From contig CAJLTE010000020.1 in the NCBI GenBank assembly GCA_905209435.1, positions 1 through 37,929 on the forward strand: a stretch of 37,929 nt of DNA. The letters run 5' to 3'. Both the position numbers and the translations under genes were made by a program. The DNA is from an uncultured Blautia sp. (GTDB lineage: Bacteria > Bacillota_A > Clostridia > Lachnospirales > Lachnospiraceae). Position 1 is the first letter of the stretch. Each line of letters begins with the position of its first letter. The notes beneath the pieces are model-generated. The model searched no databases, was not told where the DNA came from, and saw only the letters and a list, made by a program, of their open reading frames with translations. This document shows, one piece after another, positions 1 through 8,452 of the stretch.

Positions 1-997
1 CTGTCAGAGTACAGATCACGATTGTATCTGCAAATACCTCAAAGATACCAAACATGCCCTGTTTTACAGGTTTGCTTGTATCTGCACAGGCATGAGCGAT
101 AGATCCTGTACCAAGGCCGGCTTCATTTGAGAAAATACCACGGGAAACACCTTTCTTCATACTGAGGAAAAAGCTTCCGATCACACCGCCGGTTACTGCT
201 GACGGATTAAATGCGCCATAAATAATATCATGGAATACCGTCGGAATTCTGCCGATATTTAAAATAACAACTCCAATTGCAAGTACAATATAAAACAGTG
301 CCATAAACGGAACCAGTTTCTCGGAAACGCTTCCGATTCTCTTAATACCGCCGAGAAGCACCATACCTACCAGTAAAGTGATCACAATGCCCAGAATCAG
401 ATTCAGTGTTCCTGTAGAAGAATCAGAAATCACATGGAAATTTACAAGTGCTGTATCAATTGCTGTTGTGATCGTATTTACCTGAGTGGCATTACCTGTT
501 CCAAATACAGTCAGCACGCCAAATGCTGAATAGAGAACTGCCAGGATCTGCCCTTTCTTTCCCAGACCATTTTTAATATAGTACATAGGTCCGCCTACAT
601 AATCTCCGTGTCTGTTTCTCTCACGGAAATGTACTGCAAGTGTAACCTCAGTAAATTTTGTACACATTCCAAGGATAGCGGAAATCCACATCCAGAATAC
701 TGCTCCCGGTCCGCCGATAGCGATAGCTCCGGCAACACCGGCAATATTTCCAGTACCTACCGTACCTGCCAGTGCAGTACAGACCGCCTGAAACGGTGTC
801 ATAGAACCGTCTGAAGCTTCTTTTTTCTTAAAAATTCTTCCCAACGTTGTCTTGATCGCATATGGGAATTTGCGAACTTGAATAAAGCCCGTCCGCAGGC
901 TCAGATAAAGCCCTACGCCGATAATACAGATCATAGCCGGGACACCCCAGATGAAATTATTTACGACGCTGTTGATGGATTCGATTGTCTGAAGCAT
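1..997 (-). CDS. Na+/alanine (AGCS family) symporter, partial
   Basis: This is a polytopic membrane protein that would import alanine or glycine together with sodium. Reading the minus strand from ATG at 997 gives about 332 residues before the left edge cuts off the C-terminus; family members usually have about 450-480. The N-terminus (MLQTIESINSVVNNFIWGVP) leads into the family hallmarks: TPFQAVCTALAGTVGTGNIAGVA near residue 67, GGPGAVFWMW just after it, then GDYVGGPMYYI, and GVSRGIFSNEAGLGTGSIAHA near residue 300. The ribosome-binding site is modest (AGAAAGG about 10 nt upstream). The gene is alone on its side and diverges from the GH31 gene. The family assignment is certain; alanine as substrate is inferred from the family. 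Confidence 0.93.
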   Translation of the reverse strand, partial: MLQTIESINSVVNNFIWGVPAMICIIGVGLYLSLRTGFIQVRKFPYAIKTTLGRIFKKKEASDGSMTPFQAVCTALAGTVGTGNIAGVAGAIAIGGPGAVFWMWISAILGMCTKFTEVTLAVHFRERNRHGDYVGGPMYYIKNGLGKKGQILAVLYSAFGVLTVFGTGNATQVNTITTAIDTALVNFHVISDSSTGTLNLILGIVITLLVGMVLLGGIKRIGSVSEKLVPFMALFYIVLAIGVVILNIGRIPTVFHDIIYGAFNPSAVTGGVIGSFFLSMKKGVSRGIFSNEAGLGTGSIAHACADTSKPVKQGMFGIFEVFADTIVICTLT

Positions 998-1459
998 GAT
1001 AAATAAACCTTTCTTATGTATATTGGATATCCGGCCTCAGTTCTGACTCTTCCAGTCATCCCCTCCCGGACAGGACACCTGCGGCTTACGCACTCAAAAA
1101 CGTCTGCATCACACGTGCAATATAGACATAGTTTATCACTTTTTTTTCCGTATGTACAGAAAAAGTTTTCCTGAGATAAAGTATTAAAGTATAAATAATT
1201 TCTAACTGCCCTCAGCAGTCAGGTGAATACTATGATAAAAATACCAGATTTATCTGACGTTAGTAATAAATTGAATTCATTTCTTCCTAAAAGTCAAAAT
1301 AACGTATAAATTTGTCATAATTTCAGTAGCGTTTTCTCGCAAAGTTCCCTATTATAAAGCTAAAGACAAGGATAACTGGAATATTTTTTTACCAGTATCC
1401 TTAAACGTTTCAGTTATTAATTTATCATTATTTATCCAACAATAAGGAGGACGAAAAAA
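998..1459. other. divergent intergenic region; possible structured leader of the symporter gene
   Basis: This stretch separates the divergent symporter and alpha-glucosidase genes. On the minus strand, about 1020-1125 is GC-richer than its surroundings. It contains short pairable blocks (GCAC/GTGC near 1119 and 1095; GACT/AGTC near 1053 and 1043; CCGG near 1068 and GGCC/CCGG near 1032), which suggests a folded leader. I cannot match it to a riboswitch class I know. The remaining 1140-1440 is AT-rich, with no ORF and no promoter I would defend. A strong AATAAGGAGG site precedes the GH31 start. Confidence 0.35.
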
Positions 1460-3412
1460 ATGATCCAGAAATATACCTATGGAAACCCTTTTGAAACAGA
1501 AGCGATCGTTGTTTCTGTACCTACTGCAGATGGAACTCCTGCATACGGAACAATCTCCACTGAAAAAGGCTTCTCTTTCACTTATGACATGGACGATAAC
1601 GATGTTGTCTATGGACTGGGTGAAGCAAACCGTGGTATCAACAAGCGCGGCTACATTTATGAAAGCAACTGTTCCGATCAGCCGGATCACTCCGAAGATA
1701 AAATTTCCCTTTACGGAGCACACAATTTCATCGTAGTTTCCGGAAAGCAGACTTTCGGTCTGTTCGTTGATTATCCCGGAAAACTCAGATTCGATATCGG
1801 CTACACTCTTTCTGCTCAGTTAAAGATCACATGTGAAGATGCAGACCTTTACCTTTATGTCATCGAAGGTGAAACCCCTTATGATATCGTGAAACAGTTC
1901 CGCAAGATCATCGGAAGAAGCTACATCCCGCCTAAATTCGCATTCGGTTTCGGTCAGAGCCGCTGGGGATATACAACTGCTGATGATTTCAGAAAAGCAG
2001 CTGACGGATACCGTGAGAATAATATCCCGATCGATATGGTATATATGGATATCGATTACATGGAAAGATACAAAGACTTCACTGTAAATCAGGAGAATTT
2101 CCCGGATTTCGAAGCCTATGTAAACGAAATGAAAGAAAAAGGCATCCATCTTGTTCCGATCATCGATGCAGGCGTCAAAGTAGAAAACGGATATGATGTT
2201 TATGAAGAAGGCGTTGAGAAAAACTATTTCTGCAAACGTGAAGACGGCAGCGATTTCGTTTCCGCTGTATGGCCGGGCTGGACTCATTTCCCGGATGTCC
2301 TGAACGCAGATGCCAGAGCATGGTTCGGACAGAAATACGAACGTCTCATTTCAAAGGGAATCGACGGTTTCTGGAATGACATGAACGAACCTGCAATGTT
2401 CTGTACACCGGAAGGCGTTGCTGAATTAAAAGAATACATCAAAGACAACTTCATGGACAAGGAAGAAGCACCTGGATTTACACTCGGTGATAAAGTAAAC
2501 GCCCTTGCAAACAATCCGGAAGATTACAAACGCTTCTATCACAATGTAAACGGTCAGAAAATCCGCCACGACAAGGTACATAACCTGTTTGGCTATAACA
2601 TGACCCGTGCAGCAGGTGAAGCATTTGAAAAAATCGCACCTGGCAAACGTTTCCTGATGTTCTCCCGTTCCTCCTATGTGGGAATGCACAGATACGGTGG
2701 AATCTGGATGGGAGACAACAAATCCTGGTGGTCACACATCCTTCTGAACTTAAAAATGCTGCCATCCTTAAATATGTGCGGTTTCCTTTATACAGGCGCA
2801 GACCTTGGCGGATTCGGCGTAAACTCTACCCGTGACCTTGTACTCCGCTGGCTGGCACTTGGTGTATTCACACCACTTATGAGAAACCACTCAGCTCTGG
2901 GAACCAGAGAACAGGAAGCTTACCAGTTCGAACATATCGAAGACTTCCGTCATGTGATCGGTGTCAGATATCGTCTTGTTCCATATCTGTACAGCGAATA
3001 CATGAAAGCTGCATTAAACGACGACATGATGTTCCGTCCGCTGGCATTCGACTACACAGACGATGCATTCGCAACTCAGGTAGAAGACCAGCTTCTCCTT
3101 GGAAACGAAATTATGATCGCACCTGTTTACACACAGAATGCAAAAGGCCGTTATGTATATCTGCCGGAAGAAATGATGTTCGTAAAATTCCTGCCGGATG
3201 GAACAATCTCTCAGGAAGTTCTTGAAAAAGGTCACCACTATATAGAAGTTGCCCTGAATGAAGTTCCTCTGTTCATCCGCAAAGGAAAAGCAATCCCGGT
3301 TGCTGATGTTGCACAGACAGTAAAAGATATCGACCCTGCTACTATCCGCATGATCGGATATGAAGGAGCTGAATATGACCGTTATGATGATGACGGAGTA
3401 AGCACTCTGTAA
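1460..3412 (+). CDS. GH31 alpha-glucosidase (isomaltase-type), possibly shortened at the C-terminus
   Basis: This intracellular retaining alpha-glucosidase releases glucose from the non-reducing ends of alpha-glucosides (isomalto- or malto-oligosaccharides). It has no signal peptide. The sequence contains FGQSRWG (Trp169), MDIDY (196-200), the nucleophile motif FWNDMNEP with Asp307 and Trp305, the RYGGIWMGDN acid/base motif with Asp419, and RSSYVGMHR. These residue numbers nearly coincide with those I recall for the crystallised Ruminococcus obeum alpha-glucosidase (about 660 residues), which suggests an orthologue. AATAAGGAGG lies 9 nt before the ATG. At 650 residues it stops right after YDDDGVSTL, where relatives continue about 13-16 residues past the DDG turn. 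The tail may have been replaced (see findings). The catalytic domain is intact. Confidence 0.95.
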   Translation: MIQKYTYGNPFETEAIVVSVPTADGTPAYGTISTEKGFSFTYDMDDNDVVYGLGEANRGINKRGYIYESNCSDQPDHSEDKISLYGAHNFIVVSGKQTFGLFVDYPGKLRFDIGYTLSAQLKITCEDADLYLYVIEGETPYDIVKQFRKIIGRSYIPPKFAFGFGQSRWGYTTADDFRKAADGYRENNIPIDMVYMDIDYMERYKDFTVNQENFPDFEAYVNEMKEKGIHLVPIIDAGVKVENGYDVYEEGVEKNYFCKREDGSDFVSAVWPGWTHFPDVLNADARAWFGQKYERLISKGIDGFWNDMNEPAMFCTPEGVAELKEYIKDNFMDKEEAPGFTLGDKVNALANNPEDYKRFYHNVNGQKIRHDKVHNLFGYNMTRAAGEAFEKIAPGKRFLMFSRSSYVGMHRYGGIWMGDNKSWWSHILLNLKMLPSLNMCGFLYTGADLGGFGVNSTRDLVLRWLALGVFTPLMRNHSALGTREQEAYQFEHIEDFRHVIGVRYRLVPYLYSEYMKAALNDDMMFRPLAFDYTDDAFATQVEDQLLLGNEIMIAPVYTQNAKGRYVYLPEEMMFVKFLPDGTISQEVLEKGHHYIEVALNEVPLFIRKGKAIPVADVAQTVKDIDPATIRMIGYEGAEYDRYDDDGVSTL

Positions 3413-3437
3413 AACATCAAACTCTGTTTCATGTTTT
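3411..3437. terminator. AT-rich bidirectional hairpin between convergent genes
   Basis: The inverted repeat AAACAT-C-AAAC / GTTT-C-ATGTTT has a TCT loop and one C-C mismatch. It contains the stop codons of both the GH31 gene (3410-3412) and the surface-protein gene (3429-3431). Short T-tracts follow on both strands. It could act as a weak bidirectional terminator. The low GC content keeps the confidence modest. Confidence 0.45.
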
Positions 3438-5258
3438 ATCATAAAAAATACTGAAAAAAGCATCTTTCTTATTTTTCTGTACCTGAACATACTCTTTTGT
3501 CTGGATACATTTAGAAGATTTACCGACTACAAAATCATAGCCTTCTGCATCTTTCAGTTTTTTAGCCAGTGTAACAGAAACTTTATTTCCTGATACGGTG
3601 GCTTTCTGAATTTTGGGAGTTCCTTTTAATACTGGTTTTTCTGGAACTGGTGTCGGACTTGGTGTTGGTATTGAAATTGCTTCTGTTTTAACAGCTTTGC
3701 AGACTGTACAGGTATATGTTTTTACTCCTGTGCTTTCTGTTGTAGGCTCTGTTGTTACTACTCCATCATCCCAGCTATGTTCTGCATATCCGTCTTTCTG
3801 GGCATTTTCTGTAACATCGCAGCCATCTGCCGTACATTCATGCCAGTGAGCATCTGCATCTGCTGTCCACTCTGTTGACCAGTTATGTTCATGTGATGGT
3901 TCTTCTCCATCAACTGTTACTGTGAAATCCGGAAGTACAGAAAACCATCCTGATGTTATCGGAGCATTTAAATTTGGTTCTCCTGAGCCTGATTTTACAA
4001 TATCACCTCCAAGAACATCTCCCCACCATTCAGTGTAAATTCCATTTTCACTTGTAAATGTATAACTTCCTGCTTCAGTAAATTCCACTTCAAAACTATT
4101 ATTTGTCGCCAGATCATACTGTGTACAACGACCTACAAATGAACCAAGTTTGTCGTTAGAATAAGATACATACGTTGACTCTGATGGCCATGTACCGGTA
4201 GAATAGTAACATGGATTATAAATTGATGCCAGTTTATACACCGGCATTGTGATTCCTGTAAAACTTATTACAGCTGTATCGCCAGCTTCAATCTTTGTTT
4301 TTCCAGCATCTTTATTTACTACATTTACTTTAATAAAACGTGCATCAATTACTCTGTATAAAGATCTCTGATTTCCCTGTGCATCTGTTGAAACGATTCC
4401 GATAATGTTGCTTCTGTTCTCCAGATTTGCAGTGTATGTTCCATCTGTCCCCTGAATTTCCAGTCCGTTTAAGGTTACTTTCAGGCTTTCTGCTCCTGCT
4501 GCAGATGCAGTAAATGTAAACGGTACTGTTTCTCCCTCATTATAATAAATAGTATCATAATGTCTCCAGTTTTTCAGATTGTCACTGCATTCAATTTCTG
4601 CTGCACCTGTTTCTCCAACTGTGTATACTGCATAAGCTGTATTTACAGGAGAAATTGCATCGAAATGTTTACCATTTTTATGCTCAAATGCATCGTATGT
4701 TACTTTGACAACTGTTGTACCTGCTTTAACCGCAGTTACAACAGCTTTCTCTGTTGACTCTGTTGTATCCAAAGAGACACTGTCACCTTTTATGATTTCA
4801 AAATGAAACAGCGGTCTGTCTACATCATTTCCAATACCATTTGTAATTGCCTCTTCCAGTCTTCTCGGATATAAATTGGAGGTATCCCCTACCTGCATAT
4901 CCTTCTGCTGGTACTGAAGCCAGATATCATTTTGAAAGTCATCATATACCTTTACTTCTGTCTTTACTCCAAGGTATTCCCCTGAAATATCAGCAGCCGG
5001 AGCTGCCATTTCATCTGAAAATTCAGGGACTGCTTCATTGTCCGTAAAGTCAGTTTCTTCAGCATCATTAAACAATGTTTCTGAAGATTCATCTTCATTG
5101 TCAGTTACTTCTTCCTGAGTTGTCTCAAACTCAGGCTGTGTACTCTCAGCAATCGCATATCCGTCGCTGAAATCAGCTGCCATGGCTGATAATGGTGTAC
5201 CAAGAACCATAAGGCATACCATTAATACACTGAGAAATGTTTTAAATCTGTTTCTCAC
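3429..5258 (-). CDS. secreted multidomain surface protein downstream of a B12 riboswitch
   Basis: No named family is recognised with certainty. The start is GTG at 5258, chosen because AAGGAGG sits 9 nt upstream. Residues 1-28 form a signal peptide (basic N-terminus, hydrophobic core, AMA-A cleavage site). Residues 29-80 form a Glu/Thr/Asp-rich linker. About 85-450 is beta-rich Ig-like sequence with aromatic stretches (NPCYYSTGTWPSES, NGIYTEWWGDV). About 455-520 has a repeat-like segment with paired Cys/His (HEHNWSTEW, HWHECTADGC, YTCTVCKA). A Pro-rich spacer (TPSPTPVPEKP) then leads to a fibronectin-like start (PKIQKATVSGNKVSVTL). The end, KNKKDAFFSIFYDKT, breaks off where similar modules usually continue 35-40 residues, and no LPXTG or other anchor remains. 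The riboswitch context suggests corrinoid capture, which is inference only. Confidence 0.75.
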   Translation of the reverse strand: MRNRFKTFLSVLMVCLMVLGTPLSAMAADFSDGYAIAESTQPEFETTQEEVTDNEDESSETLFNDAEETDFTDNEAVPEFSDEMAAPAADISGEYLGVKTEVKVYDDFQNDIWLQYQQKDMQVGDTSNLYPRRLEEAITNGIGNDVDRPLFHFEIIKGDSVSLDTTESTEKAVVTAVKAGTTVVKVTYDAFEHKNGKHFDAISPVNTAYAVYTVGETGAAEIECSDNLKNWRHYDTIYYNEGETVPFTFTASAAGAESLKVTLNGLEIQGTDGTYTANLENRSNIIGIVSTDAQGNQRSLYRVIDARFIKVNVVNKDAGKTKIEAGDTAVISFTGITMPVYKLASIYNPCYYSTGTWPSESTYVSYSNDKLGSFVGRCTQYDLATNNSFEVEFTEAGSYTFTSENGIYTEWWGDVLGGDIVKSGSGEPNLNAPITSGWFSVLPDFTVTVDGEEPSHEHNWSTEWTADADAHWHECTADGCDVTENAQKDGYAEHSWDDGVVTTEPTTESTGVKTYTCTVCKAVKTEAISIPTPSPTPVPEKPVLKGTPKIQKATVSGNKVSVTLAKKLKDAEGYDFVVGKSSKCIQTKEYVQVQKNKKDAFFSIFYDKT

Positions 5259-5548
5259 TTTTTTCTTCCTCCTTTTTTATGTGTTGATCCTGAAGCAGAA
5301 ATCGTCCTGCTCCATTAGTGATTCTTATATTTCCACCAGCCTTTCTCAGCTGATTGAAACCATATAAAAAACATTTTAATAATTCATTTTTTTCCACAAA
5401 AAATACTCCTTTACAATAGAATATATATTCTCTGTATCGAAGTATCTTATCGTTCGACAAAACCGCAGTTCTGTGCAAATTCATAAACAACATACCGATG
5501 GCTGCCAGTAACTCACAATCCATAAAGAGACAGAGAAAACTTCTAATA

Positions 5549-5598
5549 AAAAGGGTGTTCCTATAAAAAAATTGTACGCTAAAAAAGATCACCCTTTT
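5549..5598 (-). terminator. hairpin just downstream of the cobalamin aptamer (candidate expression platform)
   Basis: On the minus strand AAAAGGGTG (5598-5590) pairs perfectly with CACCCTTTT (5557-5549) across a 32-nt A/T-rich loop. It begins about 25 nt after the aptamer and is followed by TATT. The position fits a riboswitch-controlled terminator, but the long loop and short T-tract are not ideal. The leader from here to the GTG at 5258 (about 290 nt) shows no other feature I can support. Confidence 0.45.
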
Positions 5599-5624
5599 CA
5601 TCTCCTATTACGTGTAGAATATGG

Positions 5625-5810
5625 CGGCAGTCTTAAGCAGGTATTCTGACTCACGCAGTAACATTAATCCTCCCCTTCTCGCAAAAATGCAATGGCTATC
5701 GAAGATCAACTACACGTTTACAGCAGCACGACTGTTCAGGATTCCCACCTGATTCCCTCTTAGCTGAAAGACCTGACATCCTGTGTCATGGTCAGTAGAA
5801 CTTAAAACCG
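5625..5810 (-). promoter_or_regulatory. cobalamin (B12) riboswitch aptamer
   Basis: Read on the minus strand, the B12-box core appears in the expected order. GAGGGAATCAGGTGGGAATC is followed by CTGAACAGTCGTGCTGCTGTAA (the counterpart of GGGAA..GGTGaAA..CC..AACaGuC..GC..CUGUaA). An AGAAGGGG segment comes next, and then the 3' conserved strand GAGTCAGAATACCTGC (5653-5637). A closing P1 helix pairs TTAAG near 5801-5805 with CTTAA near 5632-5636. This class binds adenosyl- or other cobalamins and usually shuts off uptake or synthesis genes when B12 is plentiful. The next gene on this strand is the secreted protein at 5258. Confidence 0.85.
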
Positions 5811-5841
5811 GTAATTGTTAATTATTATGCAATTTTTTTTC

Positions 5842-5871
5842 ATTATAACGTCTTTAAGAAAAAAAGTTCAA
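5842..5871 (-). promoter_or_regulatory. sigma-A promoter of the riboswitch transcript
   Basis: TTGAAC (5871-5866) and TATAAT (5847-5842) are separated by 18 bp and lie just upstream of the B12 aptamer. The -35 box overlaps the distal stem of the larC terminator, so termination and re-initiation share the same bases. Confidence 0.75.
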
Positions 5872-5903
5872 TAGGCATCCACATTTTCGGGGGATGCCTA
5901 TTG
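5869..5903 (-). terminator. intrinsic terminator of larC
   Basis: On the minus strand CAATAGGCATCC pairs with GGATGCCTATTG (12 bp, 11-nt loop). An AAC and a run of seven T follow. It lies 15 nt after the larC stop codon. Confidence 0.85.
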
Positions 5904-5917
5904 ATTTCGTATCGTTT

Positions 5918-7465
5918 TTATTTTGATTTCTGTATAAAATTGTATATTTCCATATATGGAACTTTTTTCTCCCGGCTTAACTGTGTAACACTGTCATATT
6001 CCGGATAATATTGCTCTTTTCCGTTCAGCATGCAGACTTTCGCCTGTGCTTCGCCCCACGGAGTCTGCACTGTTCGCTGTTCTCTCTGCAGGATTGCGCG
6101 TTCCATTTTAATGTAACGTATTCCAATAGTTGTGGTCTCTTCGAAGATGATATTCTGAAGAGTTTCCATATCTTCTTCCTTACAGATCACGTTCAATACC
6201 CAGGCAGGTCTGTTTTTTTTCATGAAGGCAGGTACATAATGTACATCTCTGGCGCCTGCTTTCATCAGGCGTTCCATCACAAATCCGAGAACTTCGCCGC
6301 TGCAGTCATCAATGTTTGTTTCCATCTTGATAATAGTATCTTTGTTTTCCTGATTTCCAGATTCCGGATTATTCCTGATTTCCAGTTTTTTGAATTCTTC
6401 TGTCTGAGCCTTTGCCTTATCACTACCCTTATCCTGTTCTGGGCTTTGTGAAATAATCATCGCCCTAAGGATTCCCGGACACTCGTACTGACGTTTGCCT
6501 GCGCCGATTCCGATTTTCTGGATTTCAAATGTTTCCGGAAGTTTATCTTTTGTTTTCACTGCTGCTACGATTGCCGCACCTGTAGGCGTTACAAGTTCAC
6601 CTTCTACTTCTGTCATTCTCAGATGTAAATGGTTTGCGCTTACCACATTCGCAACTGCAGGAACCGGAATCGGCAGGATTCCATGCTGACAGCGGACAGT
6701 TCCGCGGCCTTCACAGAGTACAGGAACAATTATATCTGTAATGTCCAGATTGTCCAGGCAGACTGCTACAGATACGATGTCTACGATGGAATCTACTGCT
6801 CCGACTTCGTGGAAATGCACCTGATCTACCGGTACATTGTGAGCTTTACTTTCTGCTTCTGCAAGAATTTCAAAGATTCTTAATGCGATTTTCTTTGCAT
6901 TCTCTGTCATTGCACCATGTTCGATGATGTGAGTGATCTCTTTCATACCGCGGTGCTCATGATGGTGATGAACGTGAGCAGATTCTGCAGCATGACTGTG
7001 AGTATGTTCATGGGTATGTGTATGAACTTCCTCTTCCTCATGTATATGATCATGTGAGTGTTCTGCGTCATGCAAATACGCTGTATTATGTGTATGTGTT
7101 GTATCATGTGCATGCTCCACATTGCATGTATATTCATGAACTGCGTGCGTATCATCTTGAATATGCTCAGTTATTTCCTCATGAACATGTCCCTGGTCAT
7201 TCTCAGAATGATCAGGATGATGTCCATGCAGATATTCCATATCGTGGTCATGATTCTCATGCTCTTTATCCAGCACAACGTCAAAATCGCAGGCATCAAT
7301 TCCTGATTTCACCACTCTGCTGACTTTCGTCTGGAATCCTGACACCGGAAGACTTTTCAGTACATTGTCAAGAACCTTCTGGTCAGCGCCCAGATCTAGA
7401 AGTGCAGCTACTGTCATGTCGCCGCTGATTCCGGAATAGCATTCCAGATATAATGTTTTACCCAT
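5918..7465 (-). CDS. larC: LarC, nickel insertion enzyme for the nickel-pincer cofactor, with a His-rich insert
   Basis: LarC (DUF111 family) is the CTP-dependent cyclometallase that inserts nickel into the pincer cofactor used by lactate racemase-type enzymes. The N-terminus (LYLECYSGISGDM, residues 5-17), HFHEVGAVDSIVDI, VPTPTGAAI-like sequence (ELVTPTGAAIV) and the C-terminal METNIDDCSGEVLG / KKNRPAW motifs are all present. The gene is one uninterrupted 515-residue frame, unlike the larC1/larC2 frameshift arrangement of Lactobacillus plantarum. Residues 69-171 are an acidic, extremely His-rich insert with about 33 histidines in roughly 103 positions, probably a nickel store or delivery arm. 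A GGAGG site precedes ATG 7465. larB lies 21 bp upstream and forms an operon with it. No larA or larE homologue is in the window. Confidence 0.95.
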   Translation of the reverse strand: MGKTLYLECYSGISGDMTVAALLDLGADQKVLDNVLKSLPVSGFQTKVSRVVKSGIDACDFDVVLDKEHENHDHDMEYLHGHHPDHSENDQGHVHEEITEHIQDDTHAVHEYTCNVEHAHDTTHTHNTAYLHDAEHSHDHIHEEEEVHTHTHEHTHSHAAESAHVHHHHEHRGMKEITHIIEHGAMTENAKKIALRIFEILAEAESKAHNVPVDQVHFHEVGAVDSIVDIVSVAVCLDNLDITDIIVPVLCEGRGTVRCQHGILPIPVPAVANVVSANHLHLRMTEVEGELVTPTGAAIVAAVKTKDKLPETFEIQKIGIGAGKRQYECPGILRAMIISQSPEQDKGSDKAKAQTEEFKKLEIRNNPESGNQENKDTIIKMETNIDDCSGEVLGFVMERLMKAGARDVHYVPAFMKKNRPAWVLNVICKEEDMETLQNIIFEETTTIGIRYIKMERAILQREQRTVQTPWGEAQAKVCMLNGKEQYYPEYDSVTQLSREKKVPYMEIYNFIQKSK

Positions 7466-7486
7466 AATTATAAGTTCCTCCAGTTC

Positions 7487-8269
7487 CTATTTCCCGTTTT
7501 CTGCCGGAAGATTTCCTTTTTCATCTGCCCCGGCAGCCAGACGGTTAATCTGTGTTGCCAGATAACCGGCACCGTAGCCATTGTCAATATTTACCACTGC
7601 AATTCCATTTGCACAGGAATTGATCATGGTAAGAAGCGCTGAAAGTCCGTGCATGCTCGCACCATATCCTACAGATGTCGGTACAGCGATCACCGGTCTG
7701 CTCACCAGACCGCCCATAACACTTGCCAATGCGCCTTCCATTCCTGCAACTGCGATTACACAATTCGCACTCTGGATCGTCTCCAGTCTGGAAAACAGGC
7801 GGTGCATTCCGCTGACTCCTACATCATAAATACGTTCTACATTTGTGCCAAAATATTCAGCTGTCTGCGCAGCTTCCTCAGCAACCGGGATATCTGCAGT
7901 TCCTGCAGAGCAGACTGCAATCTTACCGATACGCTTCTTATCTTTTTTCTCAACTTTTAAAATACGGGAGATTGGATCATATTCCACTTCCGGAAATTTC
8001 TCTTTCACCAGTTCATACTGATGCTGTGATGCTCTCGTTCCGAAAACTTCTCCATCTTCTCTATATAATCTTTCAAAAATATTCAGAAGATGCTCATCTG
8101 CTTTATTGCTGCAGTAAATCACTTCTGCGAACCCGGTTCTTGCCTTGCGGCTTGTATCCAGCTTTGCATATCCCATTTCTTCATAGCTTTCTTTTTTAAG
8201 GATCCGCTCTGCCTCTTCCACAGATACGGAACCACTTTTTACACTTTCAAGAATCTCCTGTAATGTCAT
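7487..8269 (-). CDS. larB: LarB, pyridinium-3,5-biscarboxylate synthase (NaAD carboxylase/hydrolase)
   Basis: LarB carboxylates and hydrolyses nicotinic acid adenine dinucleotide, the first step of nickel-pincer cofactor synthesis. The 260-residue length fits the family. The N-terminal helical part (ILESVKSGSVSVEEAERIL) precedes a PurE-like C-terminal domain with GKIAVCSAGTADIPVAEEAA, YDVGVSGMHRLF, VAGMEGALASVMGGLVSRPVIAVPTSVGYG and VNIDNGYGAGYLA. AAGGAGG sits 6 nt before the ATG at 8269, and larC follows 21 bp later. A sulfur-inserting LarE and a client enzyme must be encoded elsewhere if the cofactor is made. Confidence 0.95.
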   Translation of the reverse strand: MTLQEILESVKSGSVSVEEAERILKKESYEEMGYAKLDTSRKARTGFAEVIYCSNKADEHLLNIFERLYREDGEVFGTRASQHQYELVKEKFPEVEYDPISRILKVEKKDKKRIGKIAVCSAGTADIPVAEEAAQTAEYFGTNVERIYDVGVSGMHRLFSRLETIQSANCVIAVAGMEGALASVMGGLVSRPVIAVPTSVGYGASMHGLSALLTMINSCANGIAVVNIDNGYGAGYLATQINRLAAGADEKGNLPAENGK

Positions 8270-8297
8270 GAGTTCCTCCTTGTCTGTATCTCCAAAA

Positions 8298-8452
8298 TCA
8301 AGCGGATATTCGCAATCCGCTTCGCTACGTGGCTCTACACCAAATAACTGCTCCGCAGTTTATCAGAAGGCGCTTGCACGCCTCCTGATACAAGCAAGTC
8401 CCCACCCACTGCTTATTGCTTTTCGCAATTGAAGCAGGGGACTTACTTGATT
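8298..8452. repeat. REP-like structured repeat, copy A (long form)
   Basis: This copy fills most of the azlD-larB gap and folds into three nested hairpins. AGCGGAT/ATCCGCT lies at 8301-8321. ATCAG-A-AGGCG/CGCCT-C-CTGAT lies at about 8362-8389. The long stem CAAG-C-AAGTCCCC / GGGGACTT-A-CTTG lies at 8391-8449 and encloses TGCTT-ATTGC / GCAAT-TG-AAGCA. The block TTCGCAATTGAAGCAGG and a TTACTTGAT 3' end recur at 16345-16412 and 37549-37600. No U-run follows on the minus strand, so it is not a standard terminator. Confidence 0.75.

Noticed and set aside
5242..5601. 119-codon minus-strand ORF between the B12 aptamer and the surface-protein gene
   Set aside because: Its GGAG abuts the ATG with no spacer. 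It overlaps the hairpin at 5549-5598 and the real GTG start of the next gene. Its composition (Phe/Leu/Arg-rich, then Lys/Glu-rich) looks like translated leader.
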